64,000 bases of DNA from Streptomyces tagetis (GTDB lineage: Bacteria > Actinomycetota > Actinomycetes > Streptomycetales > Streptomycetaceae), in the NCBI RefSeq assembly GCF_018069565.1, contig NZ_JAGPNL010000005.1, forward strand, positions 186,001 through 250,000, read 5' to 3'. Below the pieces are notes generated by a model. The model worked only from the letters and a program-made list of their open reading frames with translations, was not told the origin of the DNA and made no database searches. The position numbers and the translations under genes are program-made. This document shows, one piece after another, positions 41,544 through 49,581 of the stretch. The stretch's first letter is position 1, and each line of letters begins with the position of its first letter.

Positions 41544-43400
41544 TCAGCCCTCCGCCGCCGGCTTGCGCGCCGGGACCTCCGGTATCCCGAGGAACGGCAG
41601 CCGCAGCGCGCCGAAGGCCCCCTCCGGGACCGCCGGGGCCACCGGCTCCACCGGGTCGAGCCGCGCGTACGCCGCGCCCTGCGCGGGCCGCGGGTCCTCC
41701 TCGCCCTTGTTCGGCCAGTACGACATCGCCCGCTCGGCCTGCGCCGTGATGGTCAGGGACGGGTTGACGCCCAGGTTGGCGGAGACGGCGGCACCGTCGA
41801 CGACCGAGATGCCCGGGTGCCCGTAGAGCCGGTGGTACGGGTCGATGACGCCCGTCTCCCGGGAGGCGCCGATGGCGCAGCCGCCGAGGAAGTGCGCGGT
41901 GAGCGGGGTGCCCATCAGCTCGCCCACGTTGGACCCGGCGAAGCCGTTGATCTCCGCGGCGAGCGCCGAGGCGCCCTCCGTCGCCGCCCTGATCTGCCGC
42001 GGGTTGGGAGCGCCGTGCCCCTGACGGGCGGTGAGCAGGCCCTTGCCGACGCCCGCCGGTTTCAGACAGGTCGTCAGGGAGTTGTCCAGCGACTGCATGA
42101 CGAGGCCGATGATGGTCCGCTCCGACCAGCGGCGGTACGTCAGCGAGCGGAGCAGCAGCAGCGGATGGCGGGCCGCGTGGCCCAGGAAGCCCCGGAGGCG
42201 GGCCCCGCCGGAGGCGCCCTCGCCCGCGTAGGGCACCTGGAGGATCGAGAGCCCGCCCATCGCGTTGGACCCCTTGCCGTACCGCACCGGTTCGATGTGC
42301 GTGTCGGCGTCCGGGTGGACGGAGGAGGTGATGGCGACGCCTCGGGTGAAGTCGGCGCGCGGCCGGCCGGTGGCCTCGCGGTAGCGCCGGTCGTCGGTCT
42401 GGGCGCCCACCAGCGCCTCGGAGTTGGTGCGGGTCAGCTCGCCCAGCTTGTCGGAGACGTACGGCAGCCGGCCGGACGCCTTCATGCGGTGCAGCAGGGT
42501 CTGGGTGCCGTAGGTGCCGGCGGCGAGAACGACCCGGCGGGCGGTGAAGGTGCGCCCGGCGCCCCTGCGCCGCCGGTGGGTGGGGAGCGTGGCGACCGCG
42601 TAGCCGCCCCGGGAGTCGTCCGTGACGGAGACGACGGTGGTCATGGGGTGCACCACGGCGCCCGCCTTCTCGGCGAGGTGGAGGTAGTTCTCGTTGAGAG
42701 TGTTCTTCGCGCCGTGCCGGCACCCCGTCATGCACTCGCCGCACTCCCGGCACGCCCGCCGGTCCGGGCCCGCGCCGCCGAAGTAGGGGTCCGCCACCCG
42801 CTCGCCGGGTTTCGCGCGCGCGGTGCCGTCGGCGTCCCGGCCGTCGCCGAAGAAGACGCCGACCGGCGCCAGGTGGAAGGTGTCGCCGGCGCCCATCCGT
42901 TCGGCGGCGGCCTTGAGGTGCTCGTCGGAGGGGGTCAGGGTCGGGTTGAGGCGGACGCCGAGCATGCGCCGGGCCTGGTCGTAGTACGGGGCGAGTTCGG
43001 CCTGCCAGTCGGTGATGTCCCGCCACTGGGGGTCCTCGAAGAACGGTTTCGGCGGCACGTACAGGGTGTTGGCGTAGTTGAGGGAGCCGCCGCCGACGCC
43101 GGCGCCCGCGAGCACCATCACGTTGCCGAGCAGGTGGATGCGCTGGATGCCGTAGAGGCCGAGGGCGGGGGCCCACAGGTAGTTCCGGAGGTCCCAGGAG
43201 GTGCGGGGCAGCGACTCGCGGGTGAAGCGGCGGCCCGCCTCCAGGACGCCGACCCGGTACCCCTTCTCGGTGAGCCGGAGCGCGGAGACGGAGCCGCCGA
43301 ACCCCGACCCCACGACCAGGACGTCGTAGTCGTACCCGTCCCCGGCGGGCCCGCCGGGCTCCTTCGCGGACCGGTTCCGGACAGTCTTCTCCTGCGACAC
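41544..43400 (-). CDS. GMC-family FAD oxidoreductase (cholesterol-oxidase-like)
   Basis: 618 residues. FAD-binding Rossmann motif VLVVGSGFGGSVSALRL near residue 27; the GMC signature lies around LAGAGVGGGSLNYANTLY; the C-terminal GVNPSLTITAQAERAMSY has the conserved N-P-x-L/T flavin contact. A Cys cluster CRECGECMTGC (~220) resembles those in bacterial dehydrogenase-type members of this family. It is probably a membrane-associated or cytoplasmic alcohol/sterol oxidoreductase; no signal peptide is seen. GTG at 43400 has GAGGAGAGCAC directly upstream. Downstream partner of the aldehyde dehydrogenase gene, suggesting successive oxidation of an alcohol. Confidence 0.88.
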   Translation of the reverse strand: MSQEKTVRNRSAKEPGGPAGDGYDYDVLVVGSGFGGSVSALRLTEKGYRVGVLEAGRRFTRESLPRTSWDLRNYLWAPALGLYGIQRIHLLGNVMVLAGAGVGGGSLNYANTLYVPPKPFFEDPQWRDITDWQAELAPYYDQARRMLGVRLNPTLTPSDEHLKAAAERMGAGDTFHLAPVGVFFGDGRDADGTARAKPGERVADPYFGGAGPDRRACRECGECMTGCRHGAKNTLNENYLHLAEKAGAVVHPMTTVVSVTDDSRGGYAVATLPTHRRRRGAGRTFTARRVVLAAGTYGTQTLLHRMKASGRLPYVSDKLGELTRTNSEALVGAQTDDRRYREATGRPRADFTRGVAITSSVHPDADTHIEPVRYGKGSNAMGGLSILQVPYAGEGASGGARLRGFLGHAARHPLLLLRSLTYRRWSERTIIGLVMQSLDNSLTTCLKPAGVGKGLLTARQGHGAPNPRQIRAATEGASALAAEINGFAGSNVGELMGTPLTAHFLGGCAIGASRETGVIDPYHRLYGHPGISVVDGAAVSANLGVNPSLTITAQAERAMSYWPNKGEEDPRPAQGAAYARLDPVEPVAPAVPEGAFGALRLPFLGIPEVPARKPAAEG

Positions 43401-43494
43401 GTGCTCTCCTCGTCGAGAACGGGTGCGGTGGATGGGGGCGCCGGGGGCCCTGGCAGGACGGCCCCCGGCGGGAGCGGGCGGCCTCGCGCGGGCC

Positions 43495-43557
43495 GCGGGT
43501 GGCCTCTCACGGACCGTGCGGGTGGCCTCTCACGGACCGCGGGTGGCTTCTAACGGA
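43495..43557. repeat. Tandem repeat over the aldehyde dehydrogenase stop codon
   Basis: Three units (starts 43495, 43518, 43539; spacing 23 and 21 bp) of GCGGGTGGCCTCTCACGGACC. The last, diverged copy includes the stop codon. Confidence 0.8.
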
Positions 43558-45163
43558 AGCGGAACGCCTTCATCAGGCGCAGGCCGCGGGTCATGAACTC
43601 CGCGTACGCCCGGTCGTCCATGCCGAGCGAGGGCGCCATCGGCAGGAGCCGCTGCTCGGCGACGGTCTGCGCCTCGGTGTATTTGAGGATGCCCTCCAAG
43701 CCGTGCCGGCGGCCCAGCCCGGAGTCCTTCATGCCGCCCATCGGCGACTGCACGCTGCCGTAGGCGGGCGCGTACCCCTCGTTGATGTTGACGGTGCCGG
43801 TGCGCAGCCGGGCGGCGACGGACCGGCCGCGCCGGGCGTCGCGGGTCCACACCGAGGAGTTCAGGCCGTACGGCGTCGCCTCGGCCCGCGCGATCGCCTC
43901 GTCCTCGCTGGTGAACCGGTGCACGGCGACGACCGGGCCGAAGGTCTCCTCGTCGCACACGGCCATGTCGTCCGTGACGCCCTCCAGGATGGTCGGCTCG
44001 TAGAAGTACGGACCGGCGTCCGGGCGGGCGACCCCGCCGGCGAGCAGCTTCGCGCCCCGTTCGACGGCGTCGGCGACGTGCCGCTCGACGGTCTCCAGTT
44101 GCCGGGGGCCCACCAGCGAGCCCATCTCGGCGCCGTAGGCCAGGGCGGTGCCGAGGCGCAGGGCGCGGGTGCGGGCGGCGAAGCGCTCCAGGAAGGCGTC
44201 GGCGACCGACGCGTGGACGTAGATCCGCTCGATGGAGATGCAGAGCTGTCCGGCGGAGGAGAAGCAGGCGCGGACGGCGCCGGCCGCCGCCTTCTCCACG
44301 TCGGCGTCCTCCAGCACCAGCATGGCGTTCTTGCCGCCCAGTTCGAGGGAGACGCCGACCAGGCGGCCGGCGGCGCCGCGGGCGACCTCGCGGCCGGTGC
44401 GGGTGGAGCCGGTGAAGGAGACGTAGTCGGCGTGGCGGACGACCTCCGGTCCGACGACCGGGCCGTCGCCGATGACGACCTGGAAGACCTCGGCGGGCAG
44501 ACCGGCCTCGACCAGCAGGTCCCGCGCCCACAGGGCGGTGAGGGCGGTCTCGGTGTCCGGCTTCATCACGACCGCGTTGCCCGCGACGAAGGCGGGGAGC
44601 GCGTCGCCGACGGAGAGTTCCAGGGGGTAGTTCCAGGGCGCGATCTGGCCGACGACGCCGCGCGGGTGGCGCAGTTCGGTGACCTTCGTCAGCGCGGGCA
44701 GGGCACCGGCGTGCCGCCTGGGGCGCAGGTAGGCGGGGGCGCGGCGGCCGTAGTGCCGGGCGGCGACGGCGACGGCGAGCACCTCCTCGTGGGCGTGCAG
44801 GCGGGCCTTGCCTGTCTCCAGTTGGATCAGGTCGAGGACCTCGGCCTGCCGCTGGAGCACCAGGTCGTGGAAGCGCAGCAGCACGGCGGCGCGGCGGCGC
44901 ACCGGGACGGCGGCCCACGCGGTCTGAGCGGCGCGGGCCCGCTCGAAGGCGCGGGCCACGTCCTCGGGGGTCGACTCGGGCAGATCGGCCAGCTTCTCGC
45001 CGGTGAACGGCGTGTGGTTGGCGGTGCGCCCGGAGCCGCCCACGCCCTTGGTGAGCGCGGCGACCAGTTCGGGGGTCACCACGTCGGCGGCGGTGCGGGC
45101 GCCCTCCGGTGCGGGGGCGAGGGGATTGGTGCGGGTGAGTTCCGGGGCCTGCGCGTCCGTCAT
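43550..45163 (-). CDS. Aldehyde dehydrogenase, succinate-semialdehyde type
   Basis: 537 residues. The ALDH fold is complete: PWNYPLELSVGDALPAFVAG, NAD-binding FTGSTRTGREVA, general-base Glu in SLELGGKNAML and catalytic Cys in SSAGQLCISIERIY. EETFGPVVAVHRF is also conserved. The long GEKLADLP N-terminal arm and these motifs match actinobacterial succinic-semialdehyde dehydrogenases (NADP type), feeding the GABA shunt into succinate. The substrate is inference. The start is ATG 45163; the larger open frame upstream is a shadow of the kinase genes. The GMC oxidoreductase follows after 149 bp. Confidence 0.9.
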   Translation of the reverse strand: MTDAQAPELTRTNPLAPAPEGARTAADVVTPELVAALTKGVGGSGRTANHTPFTGEKLADLPESTPEDVARAFERARAAQTAWAAVPVRRRAAVLLRFHDLVLQRQAEVLDLIQLETGKARLHAHEEVLAVAVAARHYGRRAPAYLRPRRHAGALPALTKVTELRHPRGVVGQIAPWNYPLELSVGDALPAFVAGNAVVMKPDTETALTALWARDLLVEAGLPAEVFQVVIGDGPVVGPEVVRHADYVSFTGSTRTGREVARGAAGRLVGVSLELGGKNAMLVLEDADVEKAAAGAVRACFSSAGQLCISIERIYVHASVADAFLERFAARTRALRLGTALAYGAEMGSLVGPRQLETVERHVADAVERGAKLLAGGVARPDAGPYFYEPTILEGVTDDMAVCDEETFGPVVAVHRFTSEDEAIARAEATPYGLNSSVWTRDARRGRSVAARLRTGTVNINEGYAPAYGSVQSPMGGMKDSGLGRRHGLEGILKYTEAQTVAEQRLLPMAPSLGMDDRAYAEFMTRGLRLMKAFRFR

Positions 45164-45202
45164 GAGGCGCAGGGTATGCCGCCCCGCGAGCTTTGTGTAC
45201 CC

Positions 45203-45224
45203 GTCGGTAATCGGATTCACCGAC
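45203..45224 (-). promoter_or_regulatory. Inverted repeat upstream of the aldehyde dehydrogenase gene
   Basis: GTCGGT-N10-ACCGAC, 40 bp before the ALDH start; an overlapping TACC-N4-GGTA is also present. Resembles a TetR- or GntR-type operator, but no adjacent regulator gene supports it. Confidence 0.35.
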
Positions 45225-45266
45225 CGCTCACACCCCGCCAGTGATCGCTGGCAACGAATGCCCTGA

Positions 45267-46136
45267 TCAGGGCGTCGTACGTGCCGGAAGCCCGGGGTCG
45301 GCCACCGGGAAACCCGCCGCCGCGCGACCGCCCGCCGAGGCCGGTCCTGGGGCGGAGGGGACGGAGGGGGCGGGGGCCTCGGCCACGGCTCGCAGGGCCG
45401 CCTCGGTCTCCCGCGCGCCGGGGTACGGCTCCGGGCCGGTGCCGTACGCCAGCAGCCGCCGGACCAGCGGGGCCAGCGGCCCGGCCCCCTCCGGCCCGGC
45501 CCCCTCCGGTCCGGCTCCGTCCGCCGGTCCCGCTCCGCCCGCCGGTCCCGCTCCGTTCGCCGGTCCGGCGGTGACGGCGGTGTGGAGCAGGGCGCCCAGG
45601 GAGCGCAGGTCGGCGGCGGGACCGGCGCCCGGGATGCCGCCGGGGTCGCCCGCGCCGGGCGGGCGGGCCGTGCCGACGTCGGTGAGGACGATCCGGCCGT
45701 GCGGCCCGAGCAGCACGTTGGCCGCCCGTACGTCGCGGTGGACGATGCCCACGGCGTGCGCCGCGGTGAGGGCGCCGAGCACGGCGAGGCCGACCCGGGC
45801 CGCCTCGGGCGCGGCCAGCGGGCCCCGGGCGAGGACGTCGCGCAGGGACTCGCCGGGCACGTACTCCGTGACGATCCAGGGCGGTCCGTCGGGTACGGCG
45901 CCCTCGACGACCACGTCCAGGATGGCGAGGGCGGCGGGGTGGTCGACGCGGGCGGCGGCGCGGGCCTCGTGGCCGAGGCGGTGCGCGGCCCGCCGCCGGA
46001 CCTCGCCGCCCGGGTCGCCGGGCAGCCGTGGCTCACGGACGGCGACCTCGGTCCCGGCCCGTTCGTCGAGGGCCCGCCACAGGGTGCCGGACGCGCCGGA
46101 ACCGAGGGGCGCGAGCAGCCGGTACCGCTCCCCCAC
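45267..46136 (-). CDS. Ser/Thr kinase-like protein with degenerate active site
   Basis: At least 289 residues from GTG 46136 (VGERYRLLAPLGSGASGTLW). Kinase fold, but the catalytic Lys motif VAVK reads VAVRE, the catalytic loop is HRDVRAAN instead of HRDVKPxN, and DFG reads DVG. It has no TM helix or sensor domain, ending in a Pro/Ala/Gly tail (repeated GAGPEGAGPEG). The frame stays open upstream to a CTG at 46328 that overlaps the stop of the preceding kinase gene as CTGA; no ATG or GTG lies between. If translation begins there, a TTA codon at 46149-46151 makes it bldA-dependent. Probably a pseudokinase or weak kinase. Confidence 0.72.
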   Translation of the reverse strand: MGERYRLLAPLGSGASGTLWRALDERAGTEVAVREPRLPGDPGGEVRRRAAHRLGHEARAAARVDHPAALAILDVVVEGAVPDGPPWIVTEYVPGESLRDVLARGPLAAPEAARVGLAVLGALTAAHAVGIVHRDVRAANVLLGPHGRIVLTDVGTARPPGAGDPGGIPGAGPAADLRSLGALLHTAVTAGPANGAGPAGGAGPADGAGPEGAGPEGAGPLAPLVRRLLAYGTGPEPYPGARETEAALRAVAEAPAPSVPSAPGPASAGGRAAAGFPVADPGLPARTTP

Positions 46137-46324
46137 CAGCCGGCCCGGTAAGACGCCGCCCGCGTCGGACTCCCCGGCGGCCTCCCCGGAGCCGGACGCG
46201 CGCGAGAGCCCCGTACGGGAGCCGCCCGTACGCGAACCCTCCGTACGAGATCCGCCCGTGCCGGAGTCTCCGGTGTGCTCGGCCGCCGGGACGCCGTTGG
46301 GGCCGCTCGCCGCGGTGCCGGTGC

Positions 46325-48013
46325 TCAGAGGCGGTCGACCTCCCAGTTGTCGATCACGGTCCGGGCGATCTCCCGGCCCGTGTCCGCGAAGTAGCCGGTG
46401 CGCGGGTAGTCGACCCACAGCCGGTACATGTCGCCGTTGTCGGCCCGGTAGTAGACGAGGTGGATCTCGCGCTCGCGCGGGTTCTGCGTGTCGTCCGTGG
46501 TGTACGCGATGACGTTCTCGGCGGCCTTGCGGTCCTGGTGCAGCGTCTCCCTGGGCTCGCCCTTCGGGGCGGGCTCGGCGGCGATGTTCCAGGAGTACTC
46601 GCCGTCCTTGAGCTTGTCCCAGTCGGCCCAGGCCCCGGCCGCCGCGGTGTCCGGGACGGTGTCGCGGGTGAGGCTCGTCTTGTCGTCGTCCTTCTTGACG
46701 TCCCGGTCCACCGCGACGACGACCAGGCCGCTCGGGTCCGCGAACCGCTCGTTGGTGCCGTCCCAGTCGTCCTTGCGCTCCTGCCGGACGAAGGCGGCCG
46801 GCACCGCGAGGCTCATCCCGGCCTGCTTGCCCAGTTCCTGCTTCTCCCAGCCCTTGGGCAGCGGCCCGGCGAACGGGTCGGCGATCACCAGATAGCCCGC
46901 GACCACCGCCGCGACGACGACGCCACCGAGCACCGCCAGCGCCTTGCGGCCGAGCCGGATGCCGCCCGCGGCCGGCGCCGGGCCCGGGGCGAGGACCCGG
47001 GTCGGCTCGGGCGGCGGCGGGTTGGCGGCGGCCTCCAGCAGGGCGCGGACCCGGGCGGCGTCGGGGCGGCGGGCCGGGTCCTTGTCCAGCAGGCCGGTGA
47101 TCACCTCGGCCAGCGGGCCCTGCGCGGTGGCGGGCGCGGCGGGCACGGCGTTGAGCACGGACTGGAGCGTGGCGGGGGTGTTGCTGCGCCGGAACGGCGA
47201 GACGCCCTCGGTCGCCGCGTACAGCACCACGCCCAGCGACCACAGGTCGCTCGCGGGGCCGGGGCGCTGGCCGAGCACCCGCTCGGGGGCGATGTACTCG
47301 GGCGAGCCGACGAAGCCTCCGGTGTCGGTCAGATTGGTCTCGCCCTCGATCTGGGCGATGCCGAAGTCGGTGAGGACGACCCGGTCGTACCGGCCGAGCA
47401 GGACGTTGTCCGGCTTCACGTCCCGGTGCAGGATGCCGGCGGCGTGCGCGGCCTCCAGCGCGCCGAGCACCTCCAGGCCGATCCGCGCGGCCTCGCGCAC
47501 GCCGAGGGTGCCCTCCTGGAGGACGTCGCCGAGCGAGCGGCCCCGCACCAGTTCCATCACGATCCAGGGCCGGTCGTCGACGACCGCCACGTCGTGCACG
47601 TCGACCACGGCCGGGTGGTCGAGCCGGGCGGCGGCGCGGGCCTCGCGGCGCATCCGCTCGTAGGCGTTGGCCCGTTCCCGCTCGGGCACGTGGTCGGGGA
47701 CGCGGGGCTCCTTGACGGCGACCTCGCGGTCGACGGTCTCGTCCTGGGCCCGCCACACGGTGCCCATGCCGCCGTGGCCGAGCTTGGCGAGCAGCCGGTA
47801 GCGGCCGGCGATGAGCCGTCCCGTGCCGGGGTCGGGCGCCGCCGGGGTACTCGCGGGCCCGGCCGGGCGCGGCGGCACGACACGGGTCGGCGCCGTGCTC
47901 GGCGTCGCGTACGGATTGCCGGGATGCGGGACGGCGGCCTGCGGGTTCGGTGGTTGCAGGGCGAAGCTCGTCGGATCGTCCGACCCGTCGCGGGGTCCCC
48001 CGTTGCTGCTCAT
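46325..48013 (-). CDS. Membrane Ser/Thr protein kinase (Hanks type)
   Basis: 562 residues. Kinase domain ~55-315 with intact P-loop LGHGGMGTVW, VAVKEPRVP, HRDVKPDNVLLG and DFGIAQIEG. A juxtamembrane linker leads to a TM helix (ALAVLGGVVVAAVVAGYLVI). The ~200-residue extracellular domain (LPKGWEKQELGKQAGMSLAVP ... DNGDMYRLWVDYPRTGYFADTG) has no PASTA repeats; the same domain type recurs in the neighbouring kinases. ATG 48013 follows GGATGGA; an ATG four codons earlier is possible. Second of the row of kinase genes. Confidence 0.92.
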   Translation of the reverse strand: MSSNGGPRDGSDDPTSFALQPPNPQAAVPHPGNPYATPSTAPTRVVPPRPAGPASTPAAPDPGTGRLIAGRYRLLAKLGHGGMGTVWRAQDETVDREVAVKEPRVPDHVPERERANAYERMRREARAAARLDHPAVVDVHDVAVVDDRPWIVMELVRGRSLGDVLQEGTLGVREAARIGLEVLGALEAAHAAGILHRDVKPDNVLLGRYDRVVLTDFGIAQIEGETNLTDTGGFVGSPEYIAPERVLGQRPGPASDLWSLGVVLYAATEGVSPFRRSNTPATLQSVLNAVPAAPATAQGPLAEVITGLLDKDPARRPDAARVRALLEAAANPPPPEPTRVLAPGPAPAAGGIRLGRKALAVLGGVVVAAVVAGYLVIADPFAGPLPKGWEKQELGKQAGMSLAVPAAFVRQERKDDWDGTNERFADPSGLVVVAVDRDVKKDDDKTSLTRDTVPDTAAAGAWADWDKLKDGEYSWNIAAEPAPKGEPRETLHQDRKAAENVIAYTTDDTQNPREREIHLVYYRADNGDMYRLWVDYPRTGYFADTGREIARTVIDNWEVDRL

Positions 48014-48166
48014 GGGTCCATCCATATCGTGCCGGACCCGCCGCCCTCCACAGGGGGGCGGAACCGGTCACAGACCCGTGACGCGCGGCGCCTTTTATCT
48101 CCCTTTTAGGCGCGTTCGGCGGGCACGGCGGCCGGGGGGCTCACGGCGGGTGCCGGGCGCGGGCGT

Positions 48167-49438
48167 TCAGGAGGGGTGGTTTCCGGACACCCCGGACCCG
48201 GCGGACGCCCCCTGGGCACCGGTGGCGCCGGGACTGCCGGGGGCGCCCGGCGGGTCGGCCGCGTCCGGTGGGTCGACCGCGTCCCGTGGGTCGGCCGCGT
48301 CCGGCGGGTCGGCCATGTCCGGCGAGTCGGCCATGTCCGCCGGAGCCCGCTCCGGCGTGCCGGGGGCGGAGCGGGTGACGGTGACCGTCGCGGTGGGCGC
48401 GGAGGCGGAGGGCGCGGCCGTCCCGGTCGGGGCTCCCGGCGTCGCGGGCACGGAGCTGGCCGGTGCGCCGCCGCCCTCCCCCGCGTCGGCCGAGAGCAGC
48501 GCCACCGCGCAGATCCCGGCGCCCACCGCCGCCACGACCAGGGCCGCGGCCACCAGCACGCCCCGGCCGGCGGGCCGTTCGCCGGGCGGGCGCGGCAGCG
48601 GCGGCGTACGGCCGGTGGCGAGGAAGGCGCGCAGCATCCGCTCCGCCTCACCCGCGCGCAGCCGCCGTTCCGGGTCGCGTTCCAGCAGTCCGCGTACGAC
48701 GGGCAGCAGCGGCGCGGTCTGGACCGGCGGGTGGATCTCGTCGGTGAGCACGGCGTCCAGGACGGCGCCCAGCGAGTCCCGGTGGAAGGGCGATCCGCCG
48801 CTGAGCACCACGCAGAGCAGCACGCCCAGCGACCACAGGTCGGAGGCAGGACCGGCACCGGAGCCGGACATCCGCTCGGGCGCGGTGAACTCGGGCGAGC
48901 CGACGAAGGTCCCGCTCTCGGTGAGCGTGCTGGTGCCCGCGACCTGGGCCACGCCGAAGTCGGTGAGGACGATCCGGCCGTCCCCGGCGACCAGCACGTT
49001 GGACGGTTTCACGTCCCGGTGCAGGATGCCGGCGGCGTGGGCGGTGTCCAGCGCGCCGAGCAGGGCGATGCCGATCCGGGCGGCCTCGGCGGCGTCGACG
49101 GGGCCGCGCTCCAGCACCCGGTCGGCGAGCGACCCGCCGTCGACCAGCTCCATGACCATGTACGGATGGTCCTCGTCCTCGACGACGTCGTGGACGACGA
49201 TGACGTGCGGGTGCCGCAGCCGGGCCACGGCGCGGGCCTCGCGCAGGGTGTGCTCCCGCAGGCCGCGCGCCTCGGCGTCGGAGAGCGTCTCGTCGAGCGG
49301 GATCGCCTTGACCGCGACCTGACGGCCCAGCAGGTGGTCGGTGGCCCGCCACACGACGCCCATACCGCCGCTGCCGAGCCGCTCCTGAAGCCGGTACCGG
49401 CCCGCGATGACACGCCCGCCCGCCCCCTCGGTCACCAT
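48167..49438 (-). CDS. Ser/Thr protein kinase with short extracellular tail
   Basis: 423 residues. Kinase domain ~8-270: LGSGGMGVVW, VAVKAIPLD, HRDVKPSNVLVA and DFGVAQVAG all intact. A TM helix near residue 290 (VLVAAALVVAAVGAGICAVALL) precedes a disordered extracellular tail of ~110 residues with a 6-residue repeat (PDAADP-like, plus-strand period 18 bp at about 48247-48345). It lacks the globular sensor of its neighbours. Start 49438 (MVTEGAGG); ATGs 3 and 4 codons earlier are alternatives. Confidence 0.9.
   Translation of the reverse strand: MVTEGAGGRVIAGRYRLQERLGSGGMGVVWRATDHLLGRQVAVKAIPLDETLSDAEARGLREHTLREARAVARLRHPHVIVVHDVVEDEDHPYMVMELVDGGSLADRVLERGPVDAAEAARIGIALLGALDTAHAAGILHRDVKPSNVLVAGDGRIVLTDFGVAQVAGTSTLTESGTFVGSPEFTAPERMSGSGAGPASDLWSLGVLLCVVLSGGSPFHRDSLGAVLDAVLTDEIHPPVQTAPLLPVVRGLLERDPERRLRAGEAERMLRAFLATGRTPPLPRPPGERPAGRGVLVAAALVVAAVGAGICAVALLSADAGEGGGAPASSVPATPGAPTGTAAPSASAPTATVTVTRSAPGTPERAPADMADSPDMADPPDAADPRDAVDPPDAADPPGAPGSPGATGAQGASAGSGVSGNHPS
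48247..48345 (-). repeat. 18-bp tandem repeat encoding (P/R)DxxDP units in a kinase tail
   Basis: Five to six near-copies of an 18-bp unit, giving PDMADP, PDAADP, RDAVDP, PDAADP in the extracellular tail. Confidence 0.75.
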
Positions 49439-49581
49439 GTGTCCCATCATGCCCCACCCACCCCGCCGACTCCGGGCCCCGCGGCCCCGGTTGGCCGACA
49501 AACGACCCGGTCAGGGGGCGCACGGAGCACGGCCGGAGTCGATCAAGGGGCGCACTGGCGCCGGAGGCCGGCCGGACGGGG

